In this document: one piece after another, positions 1-7,374 of the stretch | Layout of the letters: each line of letters starts with the position of its first letter | How positions within the stretch are numbered: the first letter of the stretch is position 1 | DNA from: an uncultured Oscillibacter sp. | GTDB taxonomy: Bacteria; Bacillota; Clostridia; Oscillospirales; Oscillospiraceae | Assembly (NCBI GenBank): GCA_910588005.1 | Contig: CAJUQM010000035.1 | Span: 1-29,432 of the forward strand | Reading direction: 5' to 3' | Length of the DNA: 29,432 bases | Position numbers and translations under genes: made by a program | Notes under the pieces: generated by a model | Database searches by the model: none | Seen by the model: only the letters and a program-made list of their open reading frames with translations | What the model was told of the DNA's origin: nothing

Positions 1-1107
1 TTCTGTGTGGTGGTGCCCCTGGTGTTTGCCTCCATCGCCGGGTCTGTGGCCAACATGCGCAGCCGCAAGCGGGCCGGCAAGATCATGGGCACCACTGTCG
101 CCACCTTCGTGATCACCGGCGCCATTGCCGCCGTCATCATGTTCGCCCTGATGAAGATCTTCCCTCCGGTGCTCACCCCCTGGGCGGAGCTGCCCACCGA
201 GGCGCTGGGCGAATACGCCTCCATCTCCGACATGATCGTCAACTTCTTCACCGCCAGCGATTTTGTGGGTCTGCTGAGCCGCCGGGCCATGCTGCCTCTG
301 ATCGTGTTCTCCGTGCTGTTCGGCTTTGCCACCAACCTGGCCGGCGGATCTGACAACATCATCGGCAAGTGGCTCAGCGGCCTCACCGACGTGATGATGA
401 AGTTCGTGCAGATCATCACCTACTACGCCCCCATCGCCTTCTTCGCCATTTTCGCCGACCTGATGTCCACCTACGGCTCCGCCATCACCGAGTCCTATGG
501 CCGGGCCATGATCGTGTACTATCCCCTGTGCTTTATCTACATCTTCACCGCCTTCCCCCTGTTCGCCTGGTTCGGCGGCGGCAAGCACGGCGTCAAGACC
601 ATGTTCAGCCACATCGCCAAGCCCGCCGTGGTGTCTCTTGGCACCTGCTCCTCCGTGGCCACCATCCCCACCAACCTCACCGAGGCGGAGGAGACCGGCA
701 TCAGCAAGGACGTGGCCGAGATGGTCTGCCCCCTGGGCGCCACCATGCACATGGACGGCTCCTGCTTCAGCTGCGTTTTGAAGATCGCCTTCGTCCTGGG
801 CGCCCTGGGTCAGGATTTCAGCTGGGGGATGCTGATCCCCGTGGTCCTGGTGGCCGTGCTCAGCTCCGTGGGCATGAGCGGCGTCCCCGGCGGCGGCTAC
901 ATCGGCGAGTATATCATCTGCTCCATCTTCTTCCCCCAGCACATTGAGATCGCCTTCCCCATCCTGGTGGCCATCGGCAACCTGGTTGACCCCCCGGCCA
1001 CCATGATCAACTCCGCCGGCGACTATGTGGTCTGCTACATCGTCTCCCGCTTCGCCGACGGAAAGGACTGGCTGGACAAGGCCATCGCCAAGAAGTCCGC
1101 CGGCTAA
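1..1107 (+). CDS. Dicarboxylate/amino acid:cation symporter (DAACS family), 5'-truncated
   Basis: This is the C-terminal part (368 codons seen) of a membrane carrier that takes up dicarboxylates or acidic/neutral amino acids with Na+ or H+. The frame is open to the first base, so the true start lies outside the window. Family landmarks are in order: a serine-rich re-entrant loop (GTCSSVATIPTN), the PLGATMHMDGS segment, the VPGGG segment of the second hairpin, and a terminal INSAGD that supplies the conserved Asn and Asp. Several long hydrophobic helices lie between them. It is followed by lysA on the same strand after about 127 bases. The cysteines in the GTCSS and GSCFSC segments differ from the usual Ser/Ala of GltP-type proteins, so the substrate may not be glutamate. 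The family is well supported; the substrate is not. Confidence 0.9.
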   Translation, partial: FCVVVPLVFASIAGSVANMRSRKRAGKIMGTTVATFVITGAIAAVIMFALMKIFPPVLTPWAELPTEALGEYASISDMIVNFFTASDFVGLLSRRAMLPLIVFSVLFGFATNLAGGSDNIIGKWLSGLTDVMMKFVQIITYYAPIAFFAIFADLMSTYGSAITESYGRAMIVYYPLCFIYIFTAFPLFAWFGGGKHGVKTMFSHIAKPAVVSLGTCSSVATIPTNLTEAEETGISKDVAEMVCPLGATMHMDGSCFSCVLKIAFVLGALGQDFSWGMLIPVVLVAVLSSVGMSGVPGGGYIGEYIICSIFFPQHIEIAFPILVAIGNLVDPPATMINSAGDYVVCYIVSRFADGKDWLDKAIAKKSAG

Positions 1108-1150
1108 AAAACGCGCACCCCTTTTCTCCCCCCCCCTTGCGGGCATGGGT

Positions 1151-1180
1151 GGGGCCAAGGTGCGGTTGAGCCTTGGCCCC
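1151..1180. other. 10-bp perfect inverted repeat between symporter and lysA
   Basis: GGGGCCAAGG at 1151-1160 pairs with CCTTGGCCCC at 1171-1180 around a 10-base loop. No T-run follows on either strand, so it is not a classical intrinsic terminator. It could protect the symporter transcript's 3' end or modulate read-through into lysA. Confidence 0.5.
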
Positions 1181-1234
1181 CTCCACCTCATTCCCGGCAT
1201 GCGCAACGCACAAAAGAGAAAGGAAGGATCTTTC

Positions 1235-2536
1235 ATGATCTGCGAAAACATCACTACGGCCGCCAACGGCCATCTCCTCTTCGCCGGGCAGGATACGGTG
1301 GAGCTGGCCAAACAGTACGGCACCCCCCTGTATCTGATGGACGAGGACAGAATCCGCAGAAAATGCCAAATTTACACCGCGGCCTTCCGCAAGCACTTTG
1401 GGGAGAAGGCCCGTCCCCTCTACGCCAGCAAGGCCCTTTCCTGTAAGCGCATCTATGAGATCATGCGGGAGGAGAACATGGGAATCGACGTGGTCTCCTC
1501 CGGCGAGATCTACACCGCCCTCCAGGCGGGTTATGACCTGAGCAGGGCCTATTTCCACAGCAACAACAAAACCGACCAGGACATCCGCTACGGCATGGAC
1601 CACGGCGTCGGCTGCTTTGTGGCCGACAATGTGGAGGAAATCAAGGTCATTGAGGCCGAGGCCGCCGCGCGGAACAAAAAACAGCCCGTTCTCCTGCGCC
1701 TCACCCCCGGTATCGACCCCCACACCTACGAGGCCATCGCCACCGGCAAGGTGGACTCCAAGTTCGGCAGCGCCATCGAGACGGGGCAGGCGGAGGAGAT
1801 CACCGCCTTCACCCTGAAGCAGCCCCACGTGGATCTGGCGGGCTTCCACTGCCACGTGGGTTCCCAGGTCTTTGCCGAAGATGTGTTTGAGCGGGCCGCC
1901 GTCATCATGCTGGAGTTTATCGCTGAGATAAAACGCAAATACGGCTATATGGCCCGGCAGCTGGATCTGGGCGGCGGCTACGGGGTGCGCTATGTGGAGA
2001 GCGATCCCTATCTGGATGTAGACGCAAAGGTGGGCGAGGTGGCCTCCGCAATCCGGGAAGCCTGCGCCCGTCTCAGCCTTGAGATGCCGGAGATCCATAT
2101 GGAGCCTGGGCGGAGCATCGTGGCCGACGCGGGCATGACCCTTTACACCGCCGGCACGGTCAAGCGCATTCCCGGCTACAAAAACTATGTCTCTGTAGAC
2201 GGCGGTATGCCGGACCACCCCCGCTTTGCCCTGTACGGCTCTCTGTACACCTGCCTTCTGGCCAATAAAATGGGGGAGGAAGCGGATTTCGCGTGTTCCG
2301 TGGTGGGCCGCTGCTGCGAAAGCGGCGACATTATCCAGGAGCACGTGAAGCTGCCTTCAAGCGTGGGCCGCGGCGATATTGTGGCCGTGTGCACCACCGG
2401 CGCGTACCACTACTCCATGGCCTCCAACTACAACCGCCTGCCCCGCCCCCCCATCGTCATGCTTCGGGGCGGAACGGAAAGCTATGTGGCTGTCCGCCGG
2501 GAATCCCTGGAGGACCTGTGCCGCAACGACCTTTAA
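1235..2536 (+). CDS. lysA: Diaminopimelate decarboxylase
   Basis: A PLP enzyme that decarboxylates meso-diaminopimelate to L-lysine, the last step of lysine synthesis. The 433-residue protein has the alanine-racemase-like barrel followed by the decarboxylase C-terminal domain. The PLP lysine is K66 in YASKA. Later come FHCHVGSQ, the phosphate-binding GGGYG, EPGRS, and the CCESGD motif whose cysteine serves the neighbouring active site in the dimer. The frame is open further upstream, but the ATG at 1235 is preceded by AAAGGAAGG at a suitable distance and begins a family-like N-terminus, so it was chosen. Length is typical. It lies downstream of the symporter and ends at a strong terminator. 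Confidence 0.95.
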   Translation: MICENITTAANGHLLFAGQDTVELAKQYGTPLYLMDEDRIRRKCQIYTAAFRKHFGEKARPLYASKALSCKRIYEIMREENMGIDVVSSGEIYTALQAGYDLSRAYFHSNNKTDQDIRYGMDHGVGCFVADNVEEIKVIEAEAAARNKKQPVLLRLTPGIDPHTYEAIATGKVDSKFGSAIETGQAEEITAFTLKQPHVDLAGFHCHVGSQVFAEDVFERAAVIMLEFIAEIKRKYGYMARQLDLGGGYGVRYVESDPYLDVDAKVGEVASAIREACARLSLEMPEIHMEPGRSIVADAGMTLYTAGTVKRIPGYKNYVSVDGGMPDHPRFALYGSLYTCLLANKMGEEADFACSVVGRCCESGDIIQEHVKLPSSVGRGDIVAVCTTGAYHYSMASNYNRLPRPPIVMLRGGTESYVAVRRESLEDLCRNDL

Positions 2537-2554
2537 ACCGGAATGCTCCAAAAT

Positions 2555-2590
2555 AAACCGGCCCGGTCAACGCATTGACCGGGCCGGTTT
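2555..2590. terminator. Bidirectional intrinsic terminator between lysA and complex A E2
   Basis: A 16-bp perfect stem (2555-2570 with 2575-2590, loop CGCA) is followed by a pyrimidine/T tract on the plus strand. On the minus strand the stem runs into TATTTT. It lies between two convergent genes and probably ends both transcripts. Confidence 0.92.
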
Positions 2591-2606
2591 TCTCTCTTTT
2601 CATTCG

Positions 2607-3848
2607 TCAGGCCGTAATCAGCTGGGGGTGCTCCAGCAGATTCTGCAGGTCCTTAAATACCCGGCCTGCCTCCAGGCCGTCCACCACCCGGTGGTCAAAG
2701 GTCAGATAGACCCACATCATGCTCCGGGGAGACAACGTCCCGTCCGCGCCGTATACCGGCTTTTTCACCGCCCGGCCAAAACCAAAGATTCCCACCTCCG
2801 GCGGGTTGAGGATGGGGGTGGACATGTCGATGGGGAACATCCCCACATTAGACACTGTGCAGGTGCCGCACCCCTGCTCTCCATTCTGGAGGCGCTTCTC
2901 TCTGGCCCGGAGGCCCAGATCCTTGGCCGCCAGGCTCAGCTCTGTCAGAGTCAGCGTATCCGCGTTTTTGATGACGGGCACCATCAGCCCCCCCTCTGTG
3001 GCCACCGCCAGGGAGAGGTGGACATGTTTGTGGGAATAGAGCGTCTTGCCGTCAAAGGTGGCATTAACCGTGGGGTGTCTTTTCAGCACGCTGCAGACAG
3101 CCTTGCAGAGGAGGTCATTTACCGTCACCCGGCAGCCCAGGTACTCCTCCCCCTCCACCAGCTTTTGGCGCAGGGCCAGCAGATCCGTCACATCCACTTC
3201 GCACATGGCGGTGCATTGGGCGGACTGCTGTAAGCTGTTCATCATGTTTCGGGCAATGGTCTTGCGCACGCCGGTCCAGGGGATGGCGGTGATCTCGTCC
3301 TCCACCGCCGCCGGAGCGGCGGGTGCCGCGGCGGGCGCGGCCCTCCGGGATTCCAGATAGGCCTTCACGTCCCTGGCGGCAATACGCCGCCCGTCGGGAC
3401 CGCTGCCGGCGGGAACCTCTGCCAGGTCGATTCCGGCCTCCCGGGCCATCTTCCGGGCAAGGCCCGTGGCCCGGACATGACGCCGCCCCTGAGATTCGGA
3501 CGCCTCCGAAGCTGCCGGAGCAGAGATCGCCGCGGCCTGCGCGGTCTGCTGCGTGGGAACCTCCGCCTGTGGGGCAGGGGCTGCGCCGCCTGTCAACGCG
3601 TCGTACTCCTCTTTGGTCTCGGCGACCCAGGCGATGGGCTTGCCCACCTCCACCGTCTCTCCGGCAGGTTCCAGAATATGGAGGTATCCGCCGTGGACGC
3701 TCTCATATTCAATGGTATTCTTCTCGTTTTCATACTCCATGATGGCGTCGCCCTTTTGAATCAGGGTGCCCTCAGGGACCCTCCACTCGCCGATGGTGCC
3801 CTCCACCATGGTCAGTCCGGCCTTTGGCATTGGGATATCAATACGCAT
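2607..3848 (-). CDS. 2-oxoacid/acetoin dehydrogenase complex E2 (dihydrolipoamide acyltransferase), complex A
   Basis: The core acyltransferase of a lipoyl/TPP dehydrogenase complex; it moves the acyl group from E1 to CoA. Its 413 residues show the full E2 order. First comes one lipoyl domain (about 1-80) with lipoylated K43 in NEKNT, then an Ala/Pro linker, then a peripheral subunit-binding domain (about 120-165, RATGLARKMAREAG...GRRIAARDVKAYL). Last is the catalytic domain ending in HRVVDG, the catalytic His/Asp motif. The NEKNT lipoyl site differs from the TDKLT of the complex B proteins, so the two E2s are not a recent duplication. It is the last gene of tdh-E1alpha-E1beta-E2. Acetoin dehydrogenase E2 is the closest guess for the role; the true substrate is open. 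Confidence 0.93.
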   Translation of the reverse strand: MRIDIPMPKAGLTMVEGTIGEWRVPEGTLIQKGDAIMEYENEKNTIEYESVHGGYLHILEPAGETVEVGKPIAWVAETKEEYDALTGGAAPAPQAEVPTQQTAQAAAISAPAASEASESQGRRHVRATGLARKMAREAGIDLAEVPAGSGPDGRRIAARDVKAYLESRRAAPAAAPAAPAAVEDEITAIPWTGVRKTIARNMMNSLQQSAQCTAMCEVDVTDLLALRQKLVEGEEYLGCRVTVNDLLCKAVCSVLKRHPTVNATFDGKTLYSHKHVHLSLAVATEGGLMVPVIKNADTLTLTELSLAAKDLGLRAREKRLQNGEQGCGTCTVSNVGMFPIDMSTPILNPPEVGIFGFGRAVKKPVYGADGTLSPRSMMWVYLTFDHRVVDGLEAGRVFKDLQNLLEHPQLITA

Positions 3849-3930
3849 AGGTTTTCCTCGCCGCCGGAATGCCGGGTCTCCCCCACCTGACGGCTCCTCC
3901 TTCCTGATTTTTCCTCCACATCATGGCGCT

Positions 3931-4914
3931 TTACTTCATCATAGCCCGGATAGCGGCACAGATCCGCTCCACATCGGGGATCGCATGCTTCTCCATGGGA
4001 ATGTTGTAGGGCATGGGCACATCCAGCGCCGCAATGCGGGCCACAGGTCCGTCCAGCTCGTCGTACTGCTCCTCCTGGAAGCGGGCGGCCAGCTCTGCGC
4101 CAATGCCGCCGGTCTTGTTGCTCTCCTCCACAATGGCAGCCCGGTGGGTCTTTTGGAGGGACTTGTAGATGGTCTCCGTATCCAGGGGCGCCAGGGTCCT
4201 GGGATCGATGACCTCCACCTCAATGCCCTCGGCGGAGAGCTTCTCCGCCGCCTCCAGCGCCCGGGGCACCATCAAACCGATGGCGACCAGCGTCACGTCC
4301 CGCCCGGGACGCTTCACATCCGCCACACCGATGGGAATCGTGTAATCGCTCTCGTACACACCGTCCGCAATCTCCTGCTTCACCTGATAGAGCTGCTTTG
4401 GCTCACAGAAGAGCACCGGATTATCTGACCGGACGGCGGACTTCAACAGCCCCTTGGCGTCATAGGCGCAGGAGGGCGTGACAATGGTCAGCCCCGGAGC
4501 ATGCATAAAGAGGCTCTCCACCACGTTGGAGTGCTCGCTTCCCGCGCCGTTGGAGGAACCGGAGGCACACCGGATTACCAGCGGCAGCTTATACTCCGGC
4601 CCATGCATATACCGCCATTTGGAAACCAGGTGGAAAATCTCCGTAAACGCCACCATGGTGAAGTCGGCGTACATCAACTCCACGCAGGGCCGCAGGCCGG
4701 TGATCGCCGCACCCACGGCCGACGCCACAATGGCGGTCTCCGCTATGGGGGTGTTCCGGACCCGCTTGGGGCCAAATTCCTCCAGCAGTCCCCTGGTCTC
4801 TCCAAAAATGCCACCAAACTCCGCCACATCCTCGCCGTAGACCACGATCTTTCCGTCCCGGCGCATCTCCTCTTTCAGCGCGTCGTTAATGGCCTTTACA
4901 TATGGAACCTTCAT
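3931..4914 (-). CDS. TPP-dependent dehydrogenase E1 component, beta subunit, complex A
   Basis: Beta half of the heterotetrameric E1 that decarboxylates or cleaves the substrate with thiamine diphosphate. The 327-residue protein has the pyrimidine-binding Transket_pyr fold first, with GEDVAEFGGIFGETRGL near the N-terminus and ELMYADF further on, then a transketolase C-terminal domain with EESNKTGGIGAE. The ATG follows an AGGGGGG ribosome binding site. It is 15 bases behind the E1alpha stop, which indicates translational coupling in one operon. The beta subunits of acetoin, pyruvate and branched-chain oxo acid dehydrogenases are hard to tell apart by eye, so no symbol is given. Confidence 0.92.
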   Translation of the reverse strand: MKVPYVKAINDALKEEMRRDGKIVVYGEDVAEFGGIFGETRGLLEEFGPKRVRNTPIAETAIVASAVGAAITGLRPCVELMYADFTMVAFTEIFHLVSKWRYMHGPEYKLPLVIRCASGSSNGAGSEHSNVVESLFMHAPGLTIVTPSCAYDAKGLLKSAVRSDNPVLFCEPKQLYQVKQEIADGVYESDYTIPIGVADVKRPGRDVTLVAIGLMVPRALEAAEKLSAEGIEVEVIDPRTLAPLDTETIYKSLQKTHRAAIVEESNKTGGIGAELAARFQEEQYDELDGPVARIAALDVPMPYNIPMEKHAIPDVERICAAIRAMMK

Positions 4915-4929
4915 ATTTTCATACCCCCC

Positions 4930-5898
4930 TTATCCAGCATAGAGTCCGTCATAGATCTCTTCCGCCGTCATGGACGGCGCGGCCTCCGCCTGGGCAATGG
5001 CCGCCTCCATCTGGGCGTCAAAGGCGCTGCGCCGGGCCTCCGCCTCCTCCGCTGTCAAAAGGCCCTGCTCCGCCAGCATGGCTTCCAGATTCTTTACGCA
5101 GTCCTTTTTCTCCATCCACTCCTTGGCAACAGCGGCGTCCCGGTAGGCGCACTGGTCGCCCTCAAAGTGTCCCCTCCAGCGGTAGTCCTTGCACTCCAGC
5201 ACGGCGGGACCCTTGCCGCTGCGGACGTATTCGCTCATCTCCGCCGCCGCCTCATACACCGCCAGCACGTCTGTGCCGTCGGCCACCCGGGCGGGCATTC
5301 CGTAGCCCGCGGCCCGGTCCGCCAGGGCGTTCTCCACGGGAATGCTGGTGGAGACATGGGTGGAGATGGCAAACTGGTTGTTCTCGCAGATAAACAGCAC
5401 CGGCAGCTTCCAGGCCGCCGCCAGGTTCATGGCCTCGTATACCGGTCCCCGGCTGGAGGTGCCGTCTCCCATGAACATATAGACGATGTTGTCCCGGCCC
5501 TCCAGATCGATGGTCAGCGCCGCGCCCACGGCCACACCCGCGTCGCAGCCTAAGGTCCCGGACATGCCCAGCACGCCGGTGCGCAGCTCACCGATGTGAA
5601 GGCTGCCTCCACGGCCGCCGGAGTTGCCCGTCTTTTTTGCCAGCAGCTCACCAAAGAGCATCTCCAGCGGCGTACCCAGCATCCACGGCATGGCGGTGGG
5701 CCGGTGGGTCAGCTTGAAGTAATCCCCCGGCTTCCGGGTGGACAGCGTTCCCACGTAGGCGGCCTCCTGGCCCACGCCGCTGTGGACGTGTCCCGGAACC
5801 CGCCCCTGGGCATAGAGGTCCTTCATCTTCTCCTCCAGCAGCCGGGTTTCCAGCAAATTTTTGTGGATCTCCAACAGGAATTCCTTGGAATATTGCAT
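4930..5898 (-). CDS. TPP-dependent dehydrogenase E1 component, alpha subunit, complex A
   Basis: Alpha half of E1, carrying the diphosphate/Mg2+ site of thiamine diphosphate. The 322-residue protein has the SGVGQEAAYVG and LTHRPTAMPW segments of the family and a TPP motif that opens MGDGTSSRG and closes ICENNQFAIST. GDG and the paired Asn are intact, but the usual A(A/S/T)NEG after GDG reads TSSRG. The HR of THRGHGH-type sequences is present as THRPTAM. The ATG at 5898 follows AAGGAGG. It is downstream of the Tdh-like gene by 148 bases and upstream of E1beta. An acetoin dehydrogenase-like or branched oxo acid enzyme fits; the altered loops argue against a plain pyruvate dehydrogenase. Confidence 0.9.
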   Translation of the reverse strand: MQYSKEFLLEIHKNLLETRLLEEKMKDLYAQGRVPGHVHSGVGQEAAYVGTLSTRKPGDYFKLTHRPTAMPWMLGTPLEMLFGELLAKKTGNSGGRGGSLHIGELRTGVLGMSGTLGCDAGVAVGAALTIDLEGRDNIVYMFMGDGTSSRGPVYEAMNLAAAWKLPVLFICENNQFAISTHVSTSIPVENALADRAAGYGMPARVADGTDVLAVYEAAAEMSEYVRSGKGPAVLECKDYRWRGHFEGDQCAYRDAAVAKEWMEKKDCVKNLEAMLAEQGLLTAEEAEARRSAFDAQMEAAIAQAEAAPSMTAEEIYDGLYAG

Positions 5899-6046
5899 CA
5901 GCGCAGCCTCCTTGTCTTGTTTGTTTTTTATACGCTTTTTCCATAAGCCGCTCCGTTTTACGGAAAGGGCAGACGCAGCGGCCCCTCTTCCCCTTGGGTT
6001 ATTTCGCCGCGGGCGGCACCCGGCAAGCGCCTGGCATGCGCCAAGA

Positions 6047-7093
6047 TCAGGGGATCAACAGCATCTTTCCCGGCGCGCCGCCCTGGATCGCCGCCAACGC
6101 CTCCTCAAATCCGCCGAGCGGATATGCCCCGCCCATCACCGGTTCCAGGGAGAATCCAGGGGACTGCAAAATCTCCATACAGTCGTCCCAGGTGGCGAAC
6201 ATCTGCCGCCCGGAGACGCCGGTATACTGGATCTCCCGATAGATGATGTCCTCCGTGAGATTGATGGGAATCTCCCCGTCGGGGAGGCCCACGGACACCA
6301 TCCGTCCCCCCTTCCGCAGAGCACGCAGCCCCGCCACAATCGCCCTGCCGTTTCCGGTGATATCGACGGCGGCATCCGCCCCCACGCCCCCGGTCTCCCG
6401 GAGGACAGCCTGGACCACGTCTTTTCCGGCGCTGTTCACCGTGACATCCGCCCCCATGGCCTCCGCCAGTCTCAGCTTCTCCGCCAAAATATCACAGGCT
6501 ATGATCCGCCTGGCCCCGTGGGCCTTACAGGCTCCGATCACCATCAGTCCAATGGGACCGCAGCCGCTGACCAGCACGGTTTTTCCCCGGACCTCCGCCT
6601 TCTCCACCCCGTGGACTCCGGCCCCCATAGCCTCCAGCATGGCTCCCATCTCATAGGAGACGCCGTCTCTGAGGCGGACAATCCCGTCCTTGGGCACCGG
6701 GGCGTACTCGGCGAAAGCCCCCGGCTCGGTGACACCGAAGAGCTTCATGTTTTCACAGATGTGCCGCCGGTCATTCTCACATTGAAAGCAGTGGTTGCAT
6801 GGGATGTGGGTCTCCACCGAGATTCGGTCTCCCACCCGGAAGCCAGTGACGTTCTTTCCCACCTCTACGATCTCCCCGGCGGTCTCATGGCCGAACACGA
6901 TGGGCAGATTTTTCATCCGGTTGGCGGCCCACTCGTTCCAATTGTAAATATGCAGATCCGTACCGCAGATGGCGGAGGCATGGACCTTCATCAGCACCTC
7001 GTCCTCTCCAATCTGCGGAATGGGGAGATCCGTTCGGTACTCCGCGCCCCTGCCGGGTCTCATCTTACAGATTCCGCGCATGGTTCCCCGCAT
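6047..7093 (-). CDS. Zinc-dependent MDR dehydrogenase, L-threonine 3-dehydrogenase-like
   Basis: A 348-residue medium-chain NAD(P)-dependent alcohol dehydrogenase. ICGTDLHIYNWNEW and the later SGRQMFATWDD segment match the threonine 3-dehydrogenase branch more closely than butanediol or sorbitol dehydrogenases. Catalytic zinc ligands are the Cys of ICGTD, the His-Glu of FGHET and the Glu of MLEAMG. Structural zinc is bound by four Cys in CNHCFQCENDRRHIC. The Rossmann motif is SGCGPIG. The frame extends upstream without a match; the ATG at 7093 has AAGGAG 11 bases before it and starts the family-like sequence. No kbl gene follows. Instead the genes of complex A come next, so its product may feed that complex. 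Substrate is uncertain: threonine, a diol or a hydroxy acid. Confidence 0.88.
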   Translation of the reverse strand: MRGTMRGICKMRPGRGAEYRTDLPIPQIGEDEVLMKVHASAICGTDLHIYNWNEWAANRMKNLPIVFGHETAGEIVEVGKNVTGFRVGDRISVETHIPCNHCFQCENDRRHICENMKLFGVTEPGAFAEYAPVPKDGIVRLRDGVSYEMGAMLEAMGAGVHGVEKAEVRGKTVLVSGCGPIGLMVIGACKAHGARRIIACDILAEKLRLAEAMGADVTVNSAGKDVVQAVLRETGGVGADAAVDITGNGRAIVAGLRALRKGGRMVSVGLPDGEIPINLTEDIIYREIQYTGVSGRQMFATWDDCMEILQSPGFSLEPVMGGAYPLGGFEEALAAIQGGAPGKMLLIP

Positions 7094-7126
7094 CGAAACG
7101 TCCACTCCTTTTACATCAAATTTTCG

Positions 7127-7161
7127 AAAAAAAGCCCCGAAAATATCACTATCTTCGAGAC
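7127..7161 (-). terminator. Attenuator-like hairpin with U7 in the tdh leader (copy 1 of a repeated element)
   Basis: Read on the minus strand, bases 7161-7152 pair with 7143-7134 (10 pairs, three of them G-U) around an 8-base loop, and seven U follow directly (7133-7127). This is the shape of an intrinsic terminator. It lies between the candidate promoter at 7214-7243 and the tdh ribosome binding site, so it could attenuate the tdh/complex A operon. It shares 23 of 28 bases with the hairpin at 7315-7342. Confidence 0.55.
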
Positions 7162-7202
7162 ACAGCCTGCCAAAAAGCTCTTTGTGACAAGCTGCGGGCG
7201 GA

Positions 7203-7243
7203 ATTTTCAGGGCTTTATAGAATTCTGAAAATCCCCGGTTGAA
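7203..7243 (-). promoter_or_regulatory. Candidate promoter with inverted repeat over the -10, upstream of tdh/complex A
   Basis: On the minus strand a TTCAAC -35 (7243-7238), an 18-base spacer and a TATAAA -10 (7219-7214) form a plausible sigma-A promoter. An 8-bp perfect inverted repeat, ATTTTCAG at 7203-7210 with CTGAAAAT at 7225-7232, brackets the -10 and could be an operator. A 10-bp palindrome CCTGTACAGG (7244-7253) lies just above the -35. The promoter match is moderate; the repeat is directly visible. Confidence 0.45.
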
Positions 7244-7312
7244 CCTGTACAGGGTAACCCTTCCTGAGTTCCCCCGCACACACCCGTCGAACCGGCCTTC
7301 CCATTTTTGCTT

Positions 7313-7346
7313 AGAGCCCCGAAGGTATCGCTATCTTCGGGGCTCT
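7313..7346 (-). terminator. 12-bp perfect hairpin after the E3 gene (copy 2 of a repeated element)
   Basis: AGAGCCCCGAAG at 7313-7324 pairs with CTTCGGGGCTCT at 7335-7346 around a 10-base loop, 29 bases beyond the E3 stop. No U-run follows on the minus strand, so it may be a weak terminator or a 3'-end stabiliser. Confidence 0.55.
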
Positions 7347-7374
7347 TCGCTGTCCTGACGGGCTTTTCAGCCGT

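Noticed and set aside
1108..1234. Lysine riboswitch before lysA
   Set aside because: The gap is only 127 bases and shows a single hairpin; the lysine element is longer with five helices, and no core sequence was seen.
7182..7190. TTGTGACAA as a Rex redox-repressor site
   Set aside because: Rex sites need TTGTGA and TCACAA separated by about six bases; here the halves are merged into 9 bases.
7094..7279. Upstream extension of the Tdh-like gene by 62 codons
   Set aside because: No family similarity, and it runs through the candidate promoter, the hairpin and the ribosome binding site; the ATG at 7093 has a good AAGGAG.
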